Shown in pieces: positions 35,895-43,974 of a stretch of 64,000 nucleotides of DNA. The notes below the pieces were generated by a model. It ran no database searches and was not told the DNA's origin. It saw only the letters and a program-made list of their open reading frames with translations. Each line of letters begins with the position of its first letter. The first letter of the stretch is position 1. Source of the stretch: Cupriavidus sp. P-10 (GTDB lineage: Bacteria; Pseudomonadota; Gammaproteobacteria; Burkholderiales; Burkholderiaceae); NCBI RefSeq assembly GCF_003402535.2, contig NZ_AP025171.1, positions 2,865,166 to 2,929,165 of the forward strand, written 5' to 3'. The position numbers and the translations under genes were made by a program.

Positions 35895-35925
35895 GTGCGC
35901 AACCATCTGATATATAGTTGCGCAC
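35895..35925 (+). promoter_or_regulatory. Inverted-repeat operator over the monooxygenase promoter (probable MarR site)
   Basis: Perfect 9-base arms GTGCGCAAC (35895-35903) and GTTGCGCAC (35917-35925) flank a 13-base spacer whose last six bases are TATATA (35911-35916), a likely -10. It lies 30 bases before the flavin monooxygenase start. The MarR gene at the end of the same transcription unit is the obvious candidate ligand. Confidence 0.78.
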
Positions 35926-35955
35926 ACAACCAATTACATCGAGCGAGACCCAGCC

Positions 35956-37656
35956 ATGCCAGACTCCACCGCCCCGCACGCGGCCGTGCCGCCGGCACCG
36001 CCTCCTGTTACGCGGCGCCCCTGGCCGCACCACGTACCCGTGCTGATTGCCGGCGGCGGCCCGGTCGGGCTGGCGCTGGCGGCGCTGCTGGCGCGCTACG
36101 GCATCGCCACGCTGGTGGTCGAGGCCGACGCTGGCTACTGCGCCGGCAGCCGCGCCATCTGCATGTCGCGCCGCTCGCTCGAGATCCTGGGGTGGGTCGG
36201 CGCGGACCAGCAAACGGTCGAAACGGGCCTGCCCTGGGTGGGCGGACGCAGTTACTACCGCGACGCCGAGGTGCTGCACTTCCGCATGCCAAGCGAGCCG
36301 GATGAGCGCTTCGCGCCGATGGTCAACATCCAGCAGTACTACCTCGAAGCCTTCGCGCACGAAGCCTCGCTGCGGGGCGACACGCCGGCCGACGTGCGTT
36401 TCGGCGCGCGCGTGCGCACGGTGCGACCGCATGACGGCGGCGTGGTGGCGGAAATCGAGAGCGCCGGCGGCGTGGTGCAGGTCGACGCACAATGGCTGGT
36501 GGCCTGCGACGGCGGCCGCAGCACGGTGCGCGAGCAACTGGGCCTGCGCATGGAAGGCACGCAGTACGAGGGCCGCTACGTGATCGTCGACATCGTGCAG
36601 AAGACCCCGCGCGAGGTGGAGCGGCTGGCGTGGTTCGACCCGCCTTCGAACCCGGGCTCGACCATCCTGATGCACCGCCAGCCCGACGACGTCTGGCGCA
36701 TCGACTACCAGATCCGCGACGACGAGGACCCTGAGGAAGCGGTCAAGCCGGAGAACGTGCTGCCGCGCGTGCAGAGCCACCTGGACATGATCGGCGAAAC
36801 CGAGCCCTGGCAGCCGCTGTGGATCTCGATCTACAACGCCAAGTGCCTGACGCTGCAGGATTACCGCCACGGCCGCGTGCTGTTCGCCGGCGACGCCGCG
36901 CATCTGGTGCCGATCTTCGGCGTGCGCGGGCTTAATTCGGGGCTGGACGACGCCGGCAACCTGGCGTGGAAGCTGGCCGCGGTAGTGCGCGGTCAGGCCG
37001 CGGACAGCCTGCTCGACTCCTATTCGGTCGAGCGCGTCCACGCCACCCGGCAGAACATCGCCTACGGTGCCAAAAGCACCGAATTCATGGCGCCTCCCGA
37101 CTTTGCCTTCCGCCTGATGCGCGAGGCCACGCTGCGGCTGGCGCAGGGCGACACCGCGGTGCGTTCGCTGATCAACCCGCGCCAGTCGGCTCCGATTGCC
37201 TATGCCGGTTCGCCGCTGAATGGTGCCAGCGACTTCGGCGCCGACTGCCCCGGCGCCGCGCCCGGGCTGCCGGCTCCGGAAGCGCGCGTCGCCAGCGCGG
37301 AGGGCATCGCCCACCTGACGCAATGCTTCGGGCAGCGCTTCACGTTGCTGTACTTCGGTGATTCGCCGACGCTGCCGGCAACGCTGGCCGCACTGGTGCA
37401 AGCCCATCCGCAAACGCTGCAGGCGCGCGTGGTCGTCAGCGGCACCGCCATCCCCGCGGACAACGCGCTCGCCGATGTCGCCGGCCAGGCGCAGGCGCGC
37501 TACGGCGCCTGCTCCGGCGCCCTCTACGCGATCCGCCCCGACGGCTACGTGCTGGCGCGCTGGCGCGATCCCGCGTGGGACGACGTCGCCGCGACCCTCG
37601 CCCCCCTGATGCAAACCCCGCAATCCCAACCGGCCGGAGCCCGCCATGCAAGCTGA
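35956..37656 (+). CDS. FAD-dependent aromatic monooxygenase (MhpA/PheA family)
   Basis: 566-residue group A flavoprotein hydroxylase. FAD-binding GXGXXG region reads VLIAGGGPVGLALAALLARYG (residues about 30-50), the DG motif is WLVACDGGRSTVREQLGL, and the second FAD motif is RVLFAGDAAHLVPIFGVRGLNSGLDDAGNLAWKLA. A thioredoxin-like C-terminal domain completes the chain. It hydroxylates a phenolic ring with NAD(P)H; substrate unknown. It overlaps a small DUF2783-like gene by 11 bases and is followed by a MarR regulator; a palindromic operator covers its promoter. Confidence 0.9.
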   Translation: MPDSTAPHAAVPPAPPPVTRRPWPHHVPVLIAGGGPVGLALAALLARYGIATLVVEADAGYCAGSRAICMSRRSLEILGWVGADQQTVETGLPWVGGRSYYRDAEVLHFRMPSEPDERFAPMVNIQQYYLEAFAHEASLRGDTPADVRFGARVRTVRPHDGGVVAEIESAGGVVQVDAQWLVACDGGRSTVREQLGLRMEGTQYEGRYVIVDIVQKTPREVERLAWFDPPSNPGSTILMHRQPDDVWRIDYQIRDDEDPEEAVKPENVLPRVQSHLDMIGETEPWQPLWISIYNAKCLTLQDYRHGRVLFAGDAAHLVPIFGVRGLNSGLDDAGNLAWKLAAVVRGQAADSLLDSYSVERVHATRQNIAYGAKSTEFMAPPDFAFRLMREATLRLAQGDTAVRSLINPRQSAPIAYAGSPLNGASDFGADCPGAAPGLPAPEARVASAEGIAHLTQCFGQRFTLLYFGDSPTLPATLAALVQAHPQTLQARVVVSGTAIPADNALADVAGQAQARYGACSGALYAIRPDGYVLARWRDPAWDDVAATLAPLMQTPQSQPAGARHAS

Positions 37657-37825
37657 TGATCTCGACCTCGCCTATACGCGCCTGTGCGAGGCCATGGGCC
37701 GCACCGGCGAGGAACGTTCGCCGCTGCTGCTGGCGATGGTGTGCCTGGGGTTGATGAGCCGGCAGGAAACACTGGCACCGGTGCTCGCACTGATCGACGA
37801 GGCGGAGGCGCGCAGCCAGGCGTAG
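37646..37825 (+). CDS. DUF2783-like small protein
   Basis: 59-residue protein, MQADDLDLAYTRLCEAMGRTGEERSPLLLAMVCLGLMSRQE..., helical throughout. Its ATG lies inside the last codons of the monooxygenase (11-base overlap), so it is translationally coupled. I recall the DUF2783 family as ~60-residue proteins next to this type of hydroxylase, with similar LDxxYTRLC...GExRxPLLLA text. A partner or stability factor for the monooxygenase is an inference. Confidence 0.72.
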   Translation: MQADDLDLAYTRLCEAMGRTGEERSPLLLAMVCLGLMSRQETLAPVLALIDEAEARSQA

Positions 37826-37859
37826 GCACTACAATGCCCACGCCCGACCGGACATCGCC

Positions 37860-38327
37860 ATGAAACCACTGCCACGCCTGGAACAGTTCCTGACCTACCG
37901 CCTGCACCAGGTCAACAAGCTCAGCGACAAGGACAGCGCCGCCGCCTACCTGGAGCAATGCGGCCTGCTGCTGAGCGAGGGCCGCTGCCTGGCCGCGATC
38001 GGCGCGTTCGCGCCGCTGTCGGTCAACGCGCTGGCGCAGCGTGCCAACCTGACCAAGGGCCAGGCCAGCCGCTCGGCGCAGGCGCTGGTGGAACGGGGAC
38101 TGGTCAGCAAGGAAGCCAGCGCCGCCGATGGCCGCGGCGTGGTGCTGGCCCTGACCGCGCAGGGCAAGCCGCTGTACCGGCAGGCGATCGCGATGATCGC
38201 GCGGCGCAATGACGAGATCTTCGGCTGCCTGAGCGAGGCGGAACAGGCGCTGCTGGGCAGCCTGCTCGACCGGCTGGTGGCGCACGCCGCCCAGCAGGAC
38301 GGCGCGGCGGACAGCGACGAGGCCTAG
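37860..38327 (+). CDS. MarR-family regulator
   Basis: 155-residue winged-HTH repressor: LSVNALAQRANLTKGQASRSAQALVERGLVSKEASAADGRGVVLALTAQGK is the recognition helix and wing, with DGR in the wing as usual. It lies 34 bases after the DUF2783-like gene, probably the third gene of the monooxygenase unit. It is the likely ligand of the inverted repeat at 35895-35925. Confidence 0.88.
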   Translation: MKPLPRLEQFLTYRLHQVNKLSDKDSAAAYLEQCGLLLSEGRCLAAIGAFAPLSVNALAQRANLTKGQASRSAQALVERGLVSKEASAADGRGVVLALTAQGKPLYRQAIAMIARRNDEIFGCLSEAEQALLGSLLDRLVAHAAQQDGAADSDEA

Positions 38328-38337
38328 CGACCCAAGC

Positions 38338-38793
38338 CTAGCGCCGCAGGCCGTCCACGTGCGTGCGCGCACCGTCGCGGCGCGCGGCTTCGGCGACCTC
38401 ATTGCTGACCACGGTCTGGCCGATCGGCGCCAGCGCGATGCCGGCCAGCTTCAGGTGCTGGATCGCGAACGGGATGCCGATGATGGTGACGAAGTTCGCG
38501 ACTGCCGCCATCACGTGGCCGATCGCCAGCCACACGCCGGCAAACACAAACCACAGCACATTGCCGACCAGCCCGAAGGCGCCGGTGCCGACATCGTCGC
38601 GCCCGGTCAGCTCGCGCCGGCTGATGGCCTGCTTGCCGAACGGGAAGAAGGTGAAGCTGCCGATCACGAAGCAGGCCTTGCCCCACGGAATGCCGACGAT
38701 CGAGATAAAGCAGAGCAGCCCGGCCAGCCACCATGCCAGGCCCATTACCACGCCGCCGAGGATGAACCAGAGGAAGTTGCCGATTGCACGCAT
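38338..38793 (-). CDS. YccF-family membrane protein
   Basis: 151-residue inner-membrane protein with two similar halves: MRAIGNFLWFILGGVVMGLAWWLAGLLCFISIVGIPWGKACF and GLVGNVLWFVFAGVWLAIGHVMAAVANFVTIIGIPFAIQHLKLA. This is the YccF (DUF307) duplication. A charged tail ends the protein. ATG at 38793. Function unknown. Confidence 0.9.
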   Translation of the reverse strand: MRAIGNFLWFILGGVVMGLAWWLAGLLCFISIVGIPWGKACFVIGSFTFFPFGKQAISRRELTGRDDVGTGAFGLVGNVLWFVFAGVWLAIGHVMAAVANFVTIIGIPFAIQHLKLAGIALAPIGQTVVSNEVAEAARRDGARTHVDGLRR

Positions 38794-38849
38794 GCCAGCC
38801 TTTTGGGTGTGAGCAGGAGAGGACACCGATGATACGCGCGGCGCCGGAG

Positions 38850-38865
38850 CGTACCCGTTTCTGCG
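38850..38865 (-). repeat. Outlying iteron, exact consensus
   Basis: CGTACCCGTTTCTGCG, i.e. a perfect CGCAGAAACGGGTACG on the minus strand. Leftmost copy found, about 24.8 kb from the core array. Confidence 0.9.
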
Positions 38866-38995
38866 TGCCGCGCCAGGACGTGCGAAATGGCGGCGCGCGG
38901 GCCTCTGCATGCCCCGTGCGCGCCTCTCGAACGCGCGGCTTCCGCAAGGCAATCGCTGCTGCCAGCCGCTCCCGGCGCGGCTGGCAGCTGCAAAG

Positions 38996-39011
38996 CGTAC
39001 CCGTTTCTGCG
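38996..39011 (-). repeat. Outlying iteron, exact consensus
   Basis: Perfect minus-strand copy of CGCAGAAACGGGTACG, upstream of the hydroxyacid dehydrogenase gene. Confidence 0.9.
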
Positions 39012-39205
39012 TGACTGGTTTTGGCCGGCGCCGGGCGTGGCAGCGTTCGGCAAGGTCGCGATGGCGGCGCTAGAATGTGACGCCCGCCGGCCATTTGCCC
39101 GGCATCCCGCGATCCGGGAATGCCGGGCGGCCCGGCGCGGCCATCCCCTTCGCAACCCTCACGCTTTTCGCACGCCACGCGGCGCGTCACACCGTTCTCT
39201 CCGCC

Positions 39206-40141
39206 ATGAAACCCACGCTGCTGATCCTGACCCAGGTCGCTCCGCACCATCGCGACGCCATCGCCGAACAGTTCGAGATCGTCTACGCGCCCGATGCCGA
39301 AGGCCGCGCCGCGCAGATCGCCACCCAAGGCGCGCGCATCCGCGCGGTGCTGACGATCGGCTCCACCGGCCTGACCGCCGCAGAGATCGACGCCATGCCG
39401 GCGCTGGAACTGGTGTGCGCGCTCGGCGCCGGCTTCGAGAACATCGCCGTGGCCCACGCCCGCGCGCGCGGCATTGCCGTGGCCAATGGCGCCGGCACCA
39501 ACGACAGCTGCGTCGCCGACCACGCGCTCGCGCTGCTGCTGGCGACGGTGCGCGGGCTGCCCCAGCTCGACGCTGCTACCCGCGCCGGCACCTGGCGCAC
39601 GGCGCTGCCGCTGCGGCCCAATGTCTCGGGCAAGCGCATGGGGATCGTCGGGCTGGGCACCATTGGCCGGCGCATCGCCCGGCGCGGCGAGGGCTTCGAC
39701 CTGGAGATCGGCTACCACAACCGCAAGCCGCGCGAGGATGTGGGCTACCGCTATTTCGACAGCATCGGGGCGCTGGCCGACTGGGCCGATTACCTGGTGA
39801 TCGCCACGCCGGGCGGCGGCGCGACACGCCATCTGGTGGACGCCGCCGTGCTGGCGGCGCTGGGGCCGTCGGGCTTCCTGGTCAATATTGCGCGCGGCAG
39901 CGTGGTCGATACCCAGGCGCTGGCGGCGGCGCTGCGCGCCGGTACGCTCGGCGGCGCCGGGCTGGACGTCTATGAAAGCGAGCCGGCGCCGCCGGTGACG
40001 CTGTTCGACTGCCCCAACGTCGTGCTGACGCCGCACATGGCAGGCTGGTCGCCCGAGGCGATCACGGCGTCGGTGGTGCAGTTCCTGGAGAATGCGCGCC
40101 GGCATTTTGCCGGCGAGGCGCTGCTGACACCTGTGGCTTGA
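39206..40141 (+). CDS. D-2-hydroxyacid dehydrogenase
   Basis: 311-residue NAD(P)-dependent oxidoreductase. Nucleotide fold GIVGLGTIGRRIARRGEGF, NIARGSVVDTQAL with the conserved Arg, the DVYESEP Glu segment, and HMAGWSPE with the catalytic His are in the expected order. Likely reduces glyoxylate, hydroxypyruvate or a related 2-oxoacid; the exact substrate cannot be told. Confidence 0.92.
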   Translation: MKPTLLILTQVAPHHRDAIAEQFEIVYAPDAEGRAAQIATQGARIRAVLTIGSTGLTAAEIDAMPALELVCALGAGFENIAVAHARARGIAVANGAGTNDSCVADHALALLLATVRGLPQLDAATRAGTWRTALPLRPNVSGKRMGIVGLGTIGRRIARRGEGFDLEIGYHNRKPREDVGYRYFDSIGALADWADYLVIATPGGGATRHLVDAAVLAALGPSGFLVNIARGSVVDTQALAAALRAGTLGGAGLDVYESEPAPPVTLFDCPNVVLTPHMAGWSPEAITASVVQFLENARRHFAGEALLTPVA

Positions 40142-40165
40142 CGCCGGTACGCTGACGGCTGGACC

Positions 40166-41512
40166 TCAGGCGGCCGGAAATGCGACCCTGACGCGCAGCC
40201 CCGGCCGCGCGTCTTCGAGCGCCACGCGCGCCCCATGCGACTGCGCGATCTCCGCCACGATCGCCAGGCCCAGCCCGCTGCCGCCGGTCGGCGCATCGGG
40301 CACGCGGTAGAAGCGGTCGAACACGCGTTCGCGTTCCTCAGCCGGAATGCCGGGGCCGTTGTCGCGGACCACCAGCTCGACCGAGCGTCCGTCGCCCGCG
40401 CGTGCCACCTGCACGTCGATGCGGCTGCCGGTCGGGACGTAAACCAACGCGTTGTCCAGCAGGTTGGTCAGCAGGATGCGCAAGGCATCGGCATCGCCAC
40501 GCACGATGGCCGGCGCCACGTCGGCCTCGGCATCGGCGTCCGCGCCGGCGTCCACGCCCAGGTCGATATCGCTATCCAGCGCGGCCTGGGCCAGTTCCGC
40601 CACCACGCCGGTGGCCAGTGCGCGCAGGTCGACCGGCTCGCGCGGCGGCGCGGCCGCCCCGGGTTCCTGCCGCGCCAAAGTGAGAAGCTGCGTGACCAGG
40701 TGGGTCAGCCGCTCCAGCCCCTGGCGCAGCTTCGCCACTGCCTCGTCACGTGCCGCGCCGCTGTCGGCGCGCTCGACCAACTGGGCCTGCAGCTGCAGCG
40801 CGGCCAGCGGCGTGCGCAGCGCGTGCGCCGCGTCGGCCACGAAGGCGCGCTGCGTGTCGATGGCGTGCGAGAGCCGCGCCAGCAGCTGGTTCAGCGCGGC
40901 GCTGAGCGGCGCGATCTCGTCCGGCATCTGCCGCAACGCAAGCGGTTCCAGCGCGGTGGCGTCGCGCGCGCGCACTTCGGCGGCGATCTCGCGCAACGGC
41001 CGCAGGCCGCGCCCCACGGCCATCCAAACCAGCCAGCCCAGCAATGGCAGCAGCAACAGCAGCGGCGCCACGGTACGCAGCGCCATGCGCGCGGCCAGCG
41101 TGCGGCGCGCGCTCATCGGTTGCGCGATCTGCACCACGGTGGGCCCCAGCTGCATGCTGTACAGCCGCCATTCGCCCTGCTGCGTGGTCACGTTGGAGAA
41201 GCCCAGCTCGGCGCGCGACGGCAGCGCCGCGTGCGAATGCGACAGGTAAAGGCTGCGCCCCGAGCCGTCCCAGATATGGATGACGACGTCCTCGTCGGCA
41301 TGCGAGAGGTCGCCGGGCGAGCCGATAAAGGGCGGCACCACCGGGTCGGCAAACTGGCTCGGCAGCGCCGCGGCCATCTGCTTCATCTGGTAATCGAACA
41401 GCGCATTGGCTTCCTGGCGTGCCTGGCCGTAGATGAGCGCGGTGGCGATGGCTATGCCGGCGAGCAAACCCGCGGCCAGCCACCACAGCAGCGTTCGCTG
41501 GATGGAGCGCAT
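40166..41512 (-). CDS. Sensor histidine kinase (TctE/QseC-like), tail of the Entner-Doudoroff operon
   Basis: 448-residue inner-membrane kinase: TM1 about 9-29, periplasmic domain of ~115 residues of the 2CSK_N type, TM2 about 147-166, HAMP-like linker, HisKA with phospho-acceptor His230 in AFVADAAHALRTPLAAL, then HATPase with NLLDNALVYVP (N box), DNGPGIP, and GGSGLGLAI (G2). Its ATG overlaps the stop of the response regulator by one base. Position behind zwf-pgl-glk suggests sensing of sugar or sugar acid; ligand unknown. Confidence 0.92.
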   Translation of the reverse strand: MRSIQRTLLWWLAAGLLAGIAIATALIYGQARQEANALFDYQMKQMAAALPSQFADPVVPPFIGSPGDLSHADEDVVIHIWDGSGRSLYLSHSHAALPSRAELGFSNVTTQQGEWRLYSMQLGPTVVQIAQPMSARRTLAARMALRTVAPLLLLLPLLGWLVWMAVGRGLRPLREIAAEVRARDATALEPLALRQMPDEIAPLSAALNQLLARLSHAIDTQRAFVADAAHALRTPLAALQLQAQLVERADSGAARDEAVAKLRQGLERLTHLVTQLLTLARQEPGAAAPPREPVDLRALATGVVAELAQAALDSDIDLGVDAGADADAEADVAPAIVRGDADALRILLTNLLDNALVYVPTGSRIDVQVARAGDGRSVELVVRDNGPGIPAEERERVFDRFYRVPDAPTGGSGLGLAIVAEIAQSHGARVALEDARPGLRVRVAFPAA

Positions 41513-42207
41513 CAGCCGGGCTCTCCCTCGCCATCTAGGCGCGGCACCACGTAGCCCACGCCACGGATATTGCGGATCAGCGCGGCGCCGAACTTCTTGC
41601 GCAGCACGTGGATATAGACCTCGACGGTATTGCTGCCCACCTCGTCGTCCCAGCCGTACAGGCGCTCCTGCAACTGCGGCACCGACCACACCTTGCCCGG
41701 CCGCGACATCAGCGCCGAGAGCAGCGCGAACTCGCGCGCCGACAGCCGCACTGGCTCGCCGCGGTGCGTGACCTCGCGCGTGGACGGGTTGAGCACGATC
41801 TCGCCATAGGCCACCAGCGGCTCGGCCCGCCCCGCGGCGCGGCGCGCGAGCGCGTGCATGCGCGCGGCCAGCTCCTGCAGGTCGAAAGGCTTGACCAGGT
41901 AGTCGTCAGCGCCGGCATTGAGGCCCGCGACGCGGTCGGCTACCGCGTCGCGCGCGGTCAGGATCAGCACCGGCGTGGGCACGCCGCGTGCGCGCAGCGT
42001 GCGCAGCACGTCCAGCCCCGAGCGGCGCGGCAAACCCAGATCGAGCAGCACCAGGTCGTAGCACGCCTCGCCCTCCTGCGACGACGTGGCCGCGGCCAGG
42101 CCTGCATCACCGTCGCGCACCCAGTCGACGGTAAAGCCCTCCTGCCGCAGCGCCTGCCTGACGCTGTCGCCAATCATGGCGTCGTCTTCCACCAGCAGCA
42201 CGCGCAT
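41512..42207 (-). CDS. OmpR/TctD-family response regulator
   Basis: 231-residue regulator: receiver domain 1-125 with acidic pair DD (8-9), phospho-acceptor Asp56 in LVLLDLGLP and Lys in DYLVKPFD, and a C-terminal winged helix (EPVRLSAREFALLSALMSRPGKVWS...SNTVEVYIHVLRKKFG). A small SSQEGEA insertion lies before Asp56. It starts 2 bases after the glk stop and overlaps the kinase gene, so all belong to one operon. Confidence 0.93.
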   Translation of the reverse strand: MRVLLVEDDAMIGDSVRQALRQEGFTVDWVRDGDAGLAAATSSQEGEACYDLVLLDLGLPRRSGLDVLRTLRARGVPTPVLILTARDAVADRVAGLNAGADDYLVKPFDLQELAARMHALARRAAGRAEPLVAYGEIVLNPSTREVTHRGEPVRLSAREFALLSALMSRPGKVWSVPQLQERLYGWDDEVGSNTVEVYIHVLRKKFGAALIRNIRGVGYVVPRLDGEGEPG

Positions 42208-42209
42208 GG

Positions 42210-43229
42210 CTAGGCGGTCCCCGCTTCGCGATCCAGGCGGTCGGCCAGCGCCCGCGCCAGCCCCGGCAGCGCCGGGTGGCGCGCGGTGATGACATGGACC
42301 GGCACGTCTTCGAGCCAGCCGCGCATGCGGCCCTTGGCGACGAAGCGCTCGGCGAAGGTGGAGGCCTGCAGCGCCGGCACGAAGCGCGGCAGGATGCCGC
42401 CGCCGAGATAGACGCCGCCGCGTGCGCCCAACACCAGCGCGATATCGGCCGCGACCGAGCCCAGCAGCCCGAAGAACGCCGTCATGGCCCGCTGGCACAG
42501 CGGGTCGTTGCGCTGGAAGGCGCCGTCGGTGACCTGCTCCGGCAGCAGCGGCGCGAGCAAAAGCGTACCCGTTTCTGCGGCCAGCGCGGCATGGATCTGC
42601 GACAGCCCCGCGCCCGACACCAGCCGTTCCGCGGATACGCGCCCGACCTGGCGATGGGCCGCGCGCCACGCCACCCATTCATCGTCGGTGGCCGGCATCA
42701 GCTCGATATGGCCGCCCTCGCCGGCCAGCGCCACCATCTGCCCGCCCGGCGCCGGCACCAGCCCCGACACGCCCAGCCCCGTGCCCGGTCCCACCAGCGC
42801 CAGCGGCGCGGTCGGGACCGCGGTGCCGGCGCGCACCTGCGCCAGGCCGTCCGCCGGCAGGTGCGGCAAGGCCAGCGCCAGCGCGGTGAAGTCGTTCAGC
42901 GCCAACAGCGTCTGCAGGCCGAGCGCGCGGCGCATGCCGTCGACCGAGAAGGTCCAGTTGTGGTTGGTCAGCCTGACCTGGTCGCCGGTAACCGGGTTGG
43001 CCAGCCCGATCGCCGCATGGCGCGGCATGGGCTTGCCGGTGCCGGCCAGACCATCCAGGAACTGGCGCAGCGCGGCTTCGAGCGAGGGGAAGTCGGCGAC
43101 CTTGAGCGCGGTCACCGGGCCGATCTGCATCGGCGCGGTCTCTAGCGCGAAGCGCACGTTGGTGCCACCGATATCGCCAAGCAGGCGCGGGAAGGTGGCG
43201 GTCGCGGGTGTGGAGGCGGTGTCAGCCAT
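42210..43229 (-). CDS. glk: Glucokinase
   Basis: 339-residue bacterial-type glucokinase that makes glucose 6-phosphate for the Entner-Doudoroff route. ATP-binding LLGDIGGTNVRFAL (residues 16-29), catalytic-type LALNDFTALALALPHL and LVGPGTGLGVSGLVP are present, with GEGGHIELMPATDDEW later. Third gene of zwf-pgl-glk-regulator-kinase, 49 bases after pgl. Unusual: an exact copy of the origin iteron (42564-42579) lies inside the coding sequence and is read as AETGTL. Confidence 0.93.
   Translation of the reverse strand: MADTASTPATATFPRLLGDIGGTNVRFALETAPMQIGPVTALKVADFPSLEAALRQFLDGLAGTGKPMPRHAAIGLANPVTGDQVRLTNHNWTFSVDGMRRALGLQTLLALNDFTALALALPHLPADGLAQVRAGTAVPTAPLALVGPGTGLGVSGLVPAPGGQMVALAGEGGHIELMPATDDEWVAWRAAHRQVGRVSAERLVSGAGLSQIHAALAAETGTLLLAPLLPEQVTDGAFQRNDPLCQRAMTAFFGLLGSVAADIALVLGARGGVYLGGGILPRFVPALQASTFAERFVAKGRMRGWLEDVPVHVITARHPALPGLARALADRLDREAGTA
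42564..42579 (-). repeat. Intragenic outlying iteron inside glk
   Basis: Perfect minus-strand CGCAGAAACGGGTACG within the glk frame, encoding Ala-Glu-Thr-Gly-Thr. It is the only copy I found inside a gene. Confidence 0.88.
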
Positions 43230-43249
43230 GGCGTCGGTCTCGTCCCCTT

Positions 43250-43273
43250 CAGGAATTCAGGAATTCAGGAATT
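43250..43273. repeat. Three tandem copies of CAGGAATT
   Basis: Uninterrupted 8-base unit three times between pgl and glk, followed by CAG and AATCAGG remnants. Each junction makes a GAATTC. It sits directly before the glk start, where copy-number change could alter spacing. Confidence 0.85.
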
Positions 43274-43278
43274 CAGAA

Positions 43279-43959
43279 TCAGGCCTTGAACACGTCGAAC
43301 CCGTGCCGGTGGCGCGACGCCACCAGGCTCACCGGCAGCGCCGGCGTCGGCCCCTGCAGCGCGCGCTCCAGCACCCTGGCCTTGGCTTCGCCAGTGACCG
43401 CCAGGAACGCGCGTTCGGCCGCCAGCAGCGCGGCCAGGTTCAGCGTGATGCGCGCATGCGGCGCGGCGCCCGGGTGCGCCAGCAGGTAGGCGGGCTGCGG
43501 GTCGCTCAGCGCGTCCTGCAGCTCGGGTGCGTCCGGGAACAGCGACGCGGTATGGCCATCCTCGCCCATGCCAAGCACCACCACGTCGGGCTGGCGGAAC
43601 GCGCGATTCGCGCGCGCCACCGCCGCGGCCGGGTCGGCCACGTCCTGCCCATCGGCCACCAGCGGAATGAAGGCGGCACTGCCGGCGGCCTCGCGCAGCA
43701 GGTGCGCCCGCACCAGCGCGGCATTGCTGTCGGGGTGGTCAGGCGGCACCACGCGCTCGTCGACCAGCGTCACCGTCACCGCTTCCCATCGCAGCGGGCG
43801 GTAGCGCAGCCGCTCGAACATCGGCACCGGCGAGCGCCCGCCGGAGACCGCCAGCACCGCCCAGCCGTTGACGCGGATGGCGAGCTCGAGCGCATTGCTG
43901 ATCGAGATGGCCAGGGCCTCGGCCTGGTCCATCGGGGTGGGATGTTCGAACAGGCGCAT
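43279..43959 (-). CDS. pgl: 6-phosphogluconolactonase
   Basis: 226-residue DevB/SOL-type lactonase hydrolysing 6-phosphogluconolactone. VLAVSGGRSPVPMFERL near residue 36, VTLVDERVVPPDHPDSNAALVRAHLL and LGMGEDGHTASLFP are the family's sugar-phosphate isomerase-like motifs. It starts 15 bases after the zwf stop. Confidence 0.95.
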   Translation of the reverse strand: MRLFEHPTPMDQAEALAISISNALELAIRVNGWAVLAVSGGRSPVPMFERLRYRPLRWEAVTVTLVDERVVPPDHPDSNAALVRAHLLREAAGSAAFIPLVADGQDVADPAAAVARANRAFRQPDVVVLGMGEDGHTASLFPDAPELQDALSDPQPAYLLAHPGAAPHARITLNLAALLAAERAFLAVTGEAKARVLERALQGPTPALPVSLVASRHRHGFDVFKA

Positions 43960-43974
43960 GTCGTTTCCTCTGGT

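Larger units (their letters stand above)
38794..39205. other. 412-base gap carrying two outlying iterons
   Basis: Region between the YccF and hydroxyacid dehydrogenase genes (both start here, so it holds divergent promoters). The only structure I see is two minus-orientation copies of the origin iteron at 38850 and 38996, 146 bases apart. No credible gene. Confidence 0.7.
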
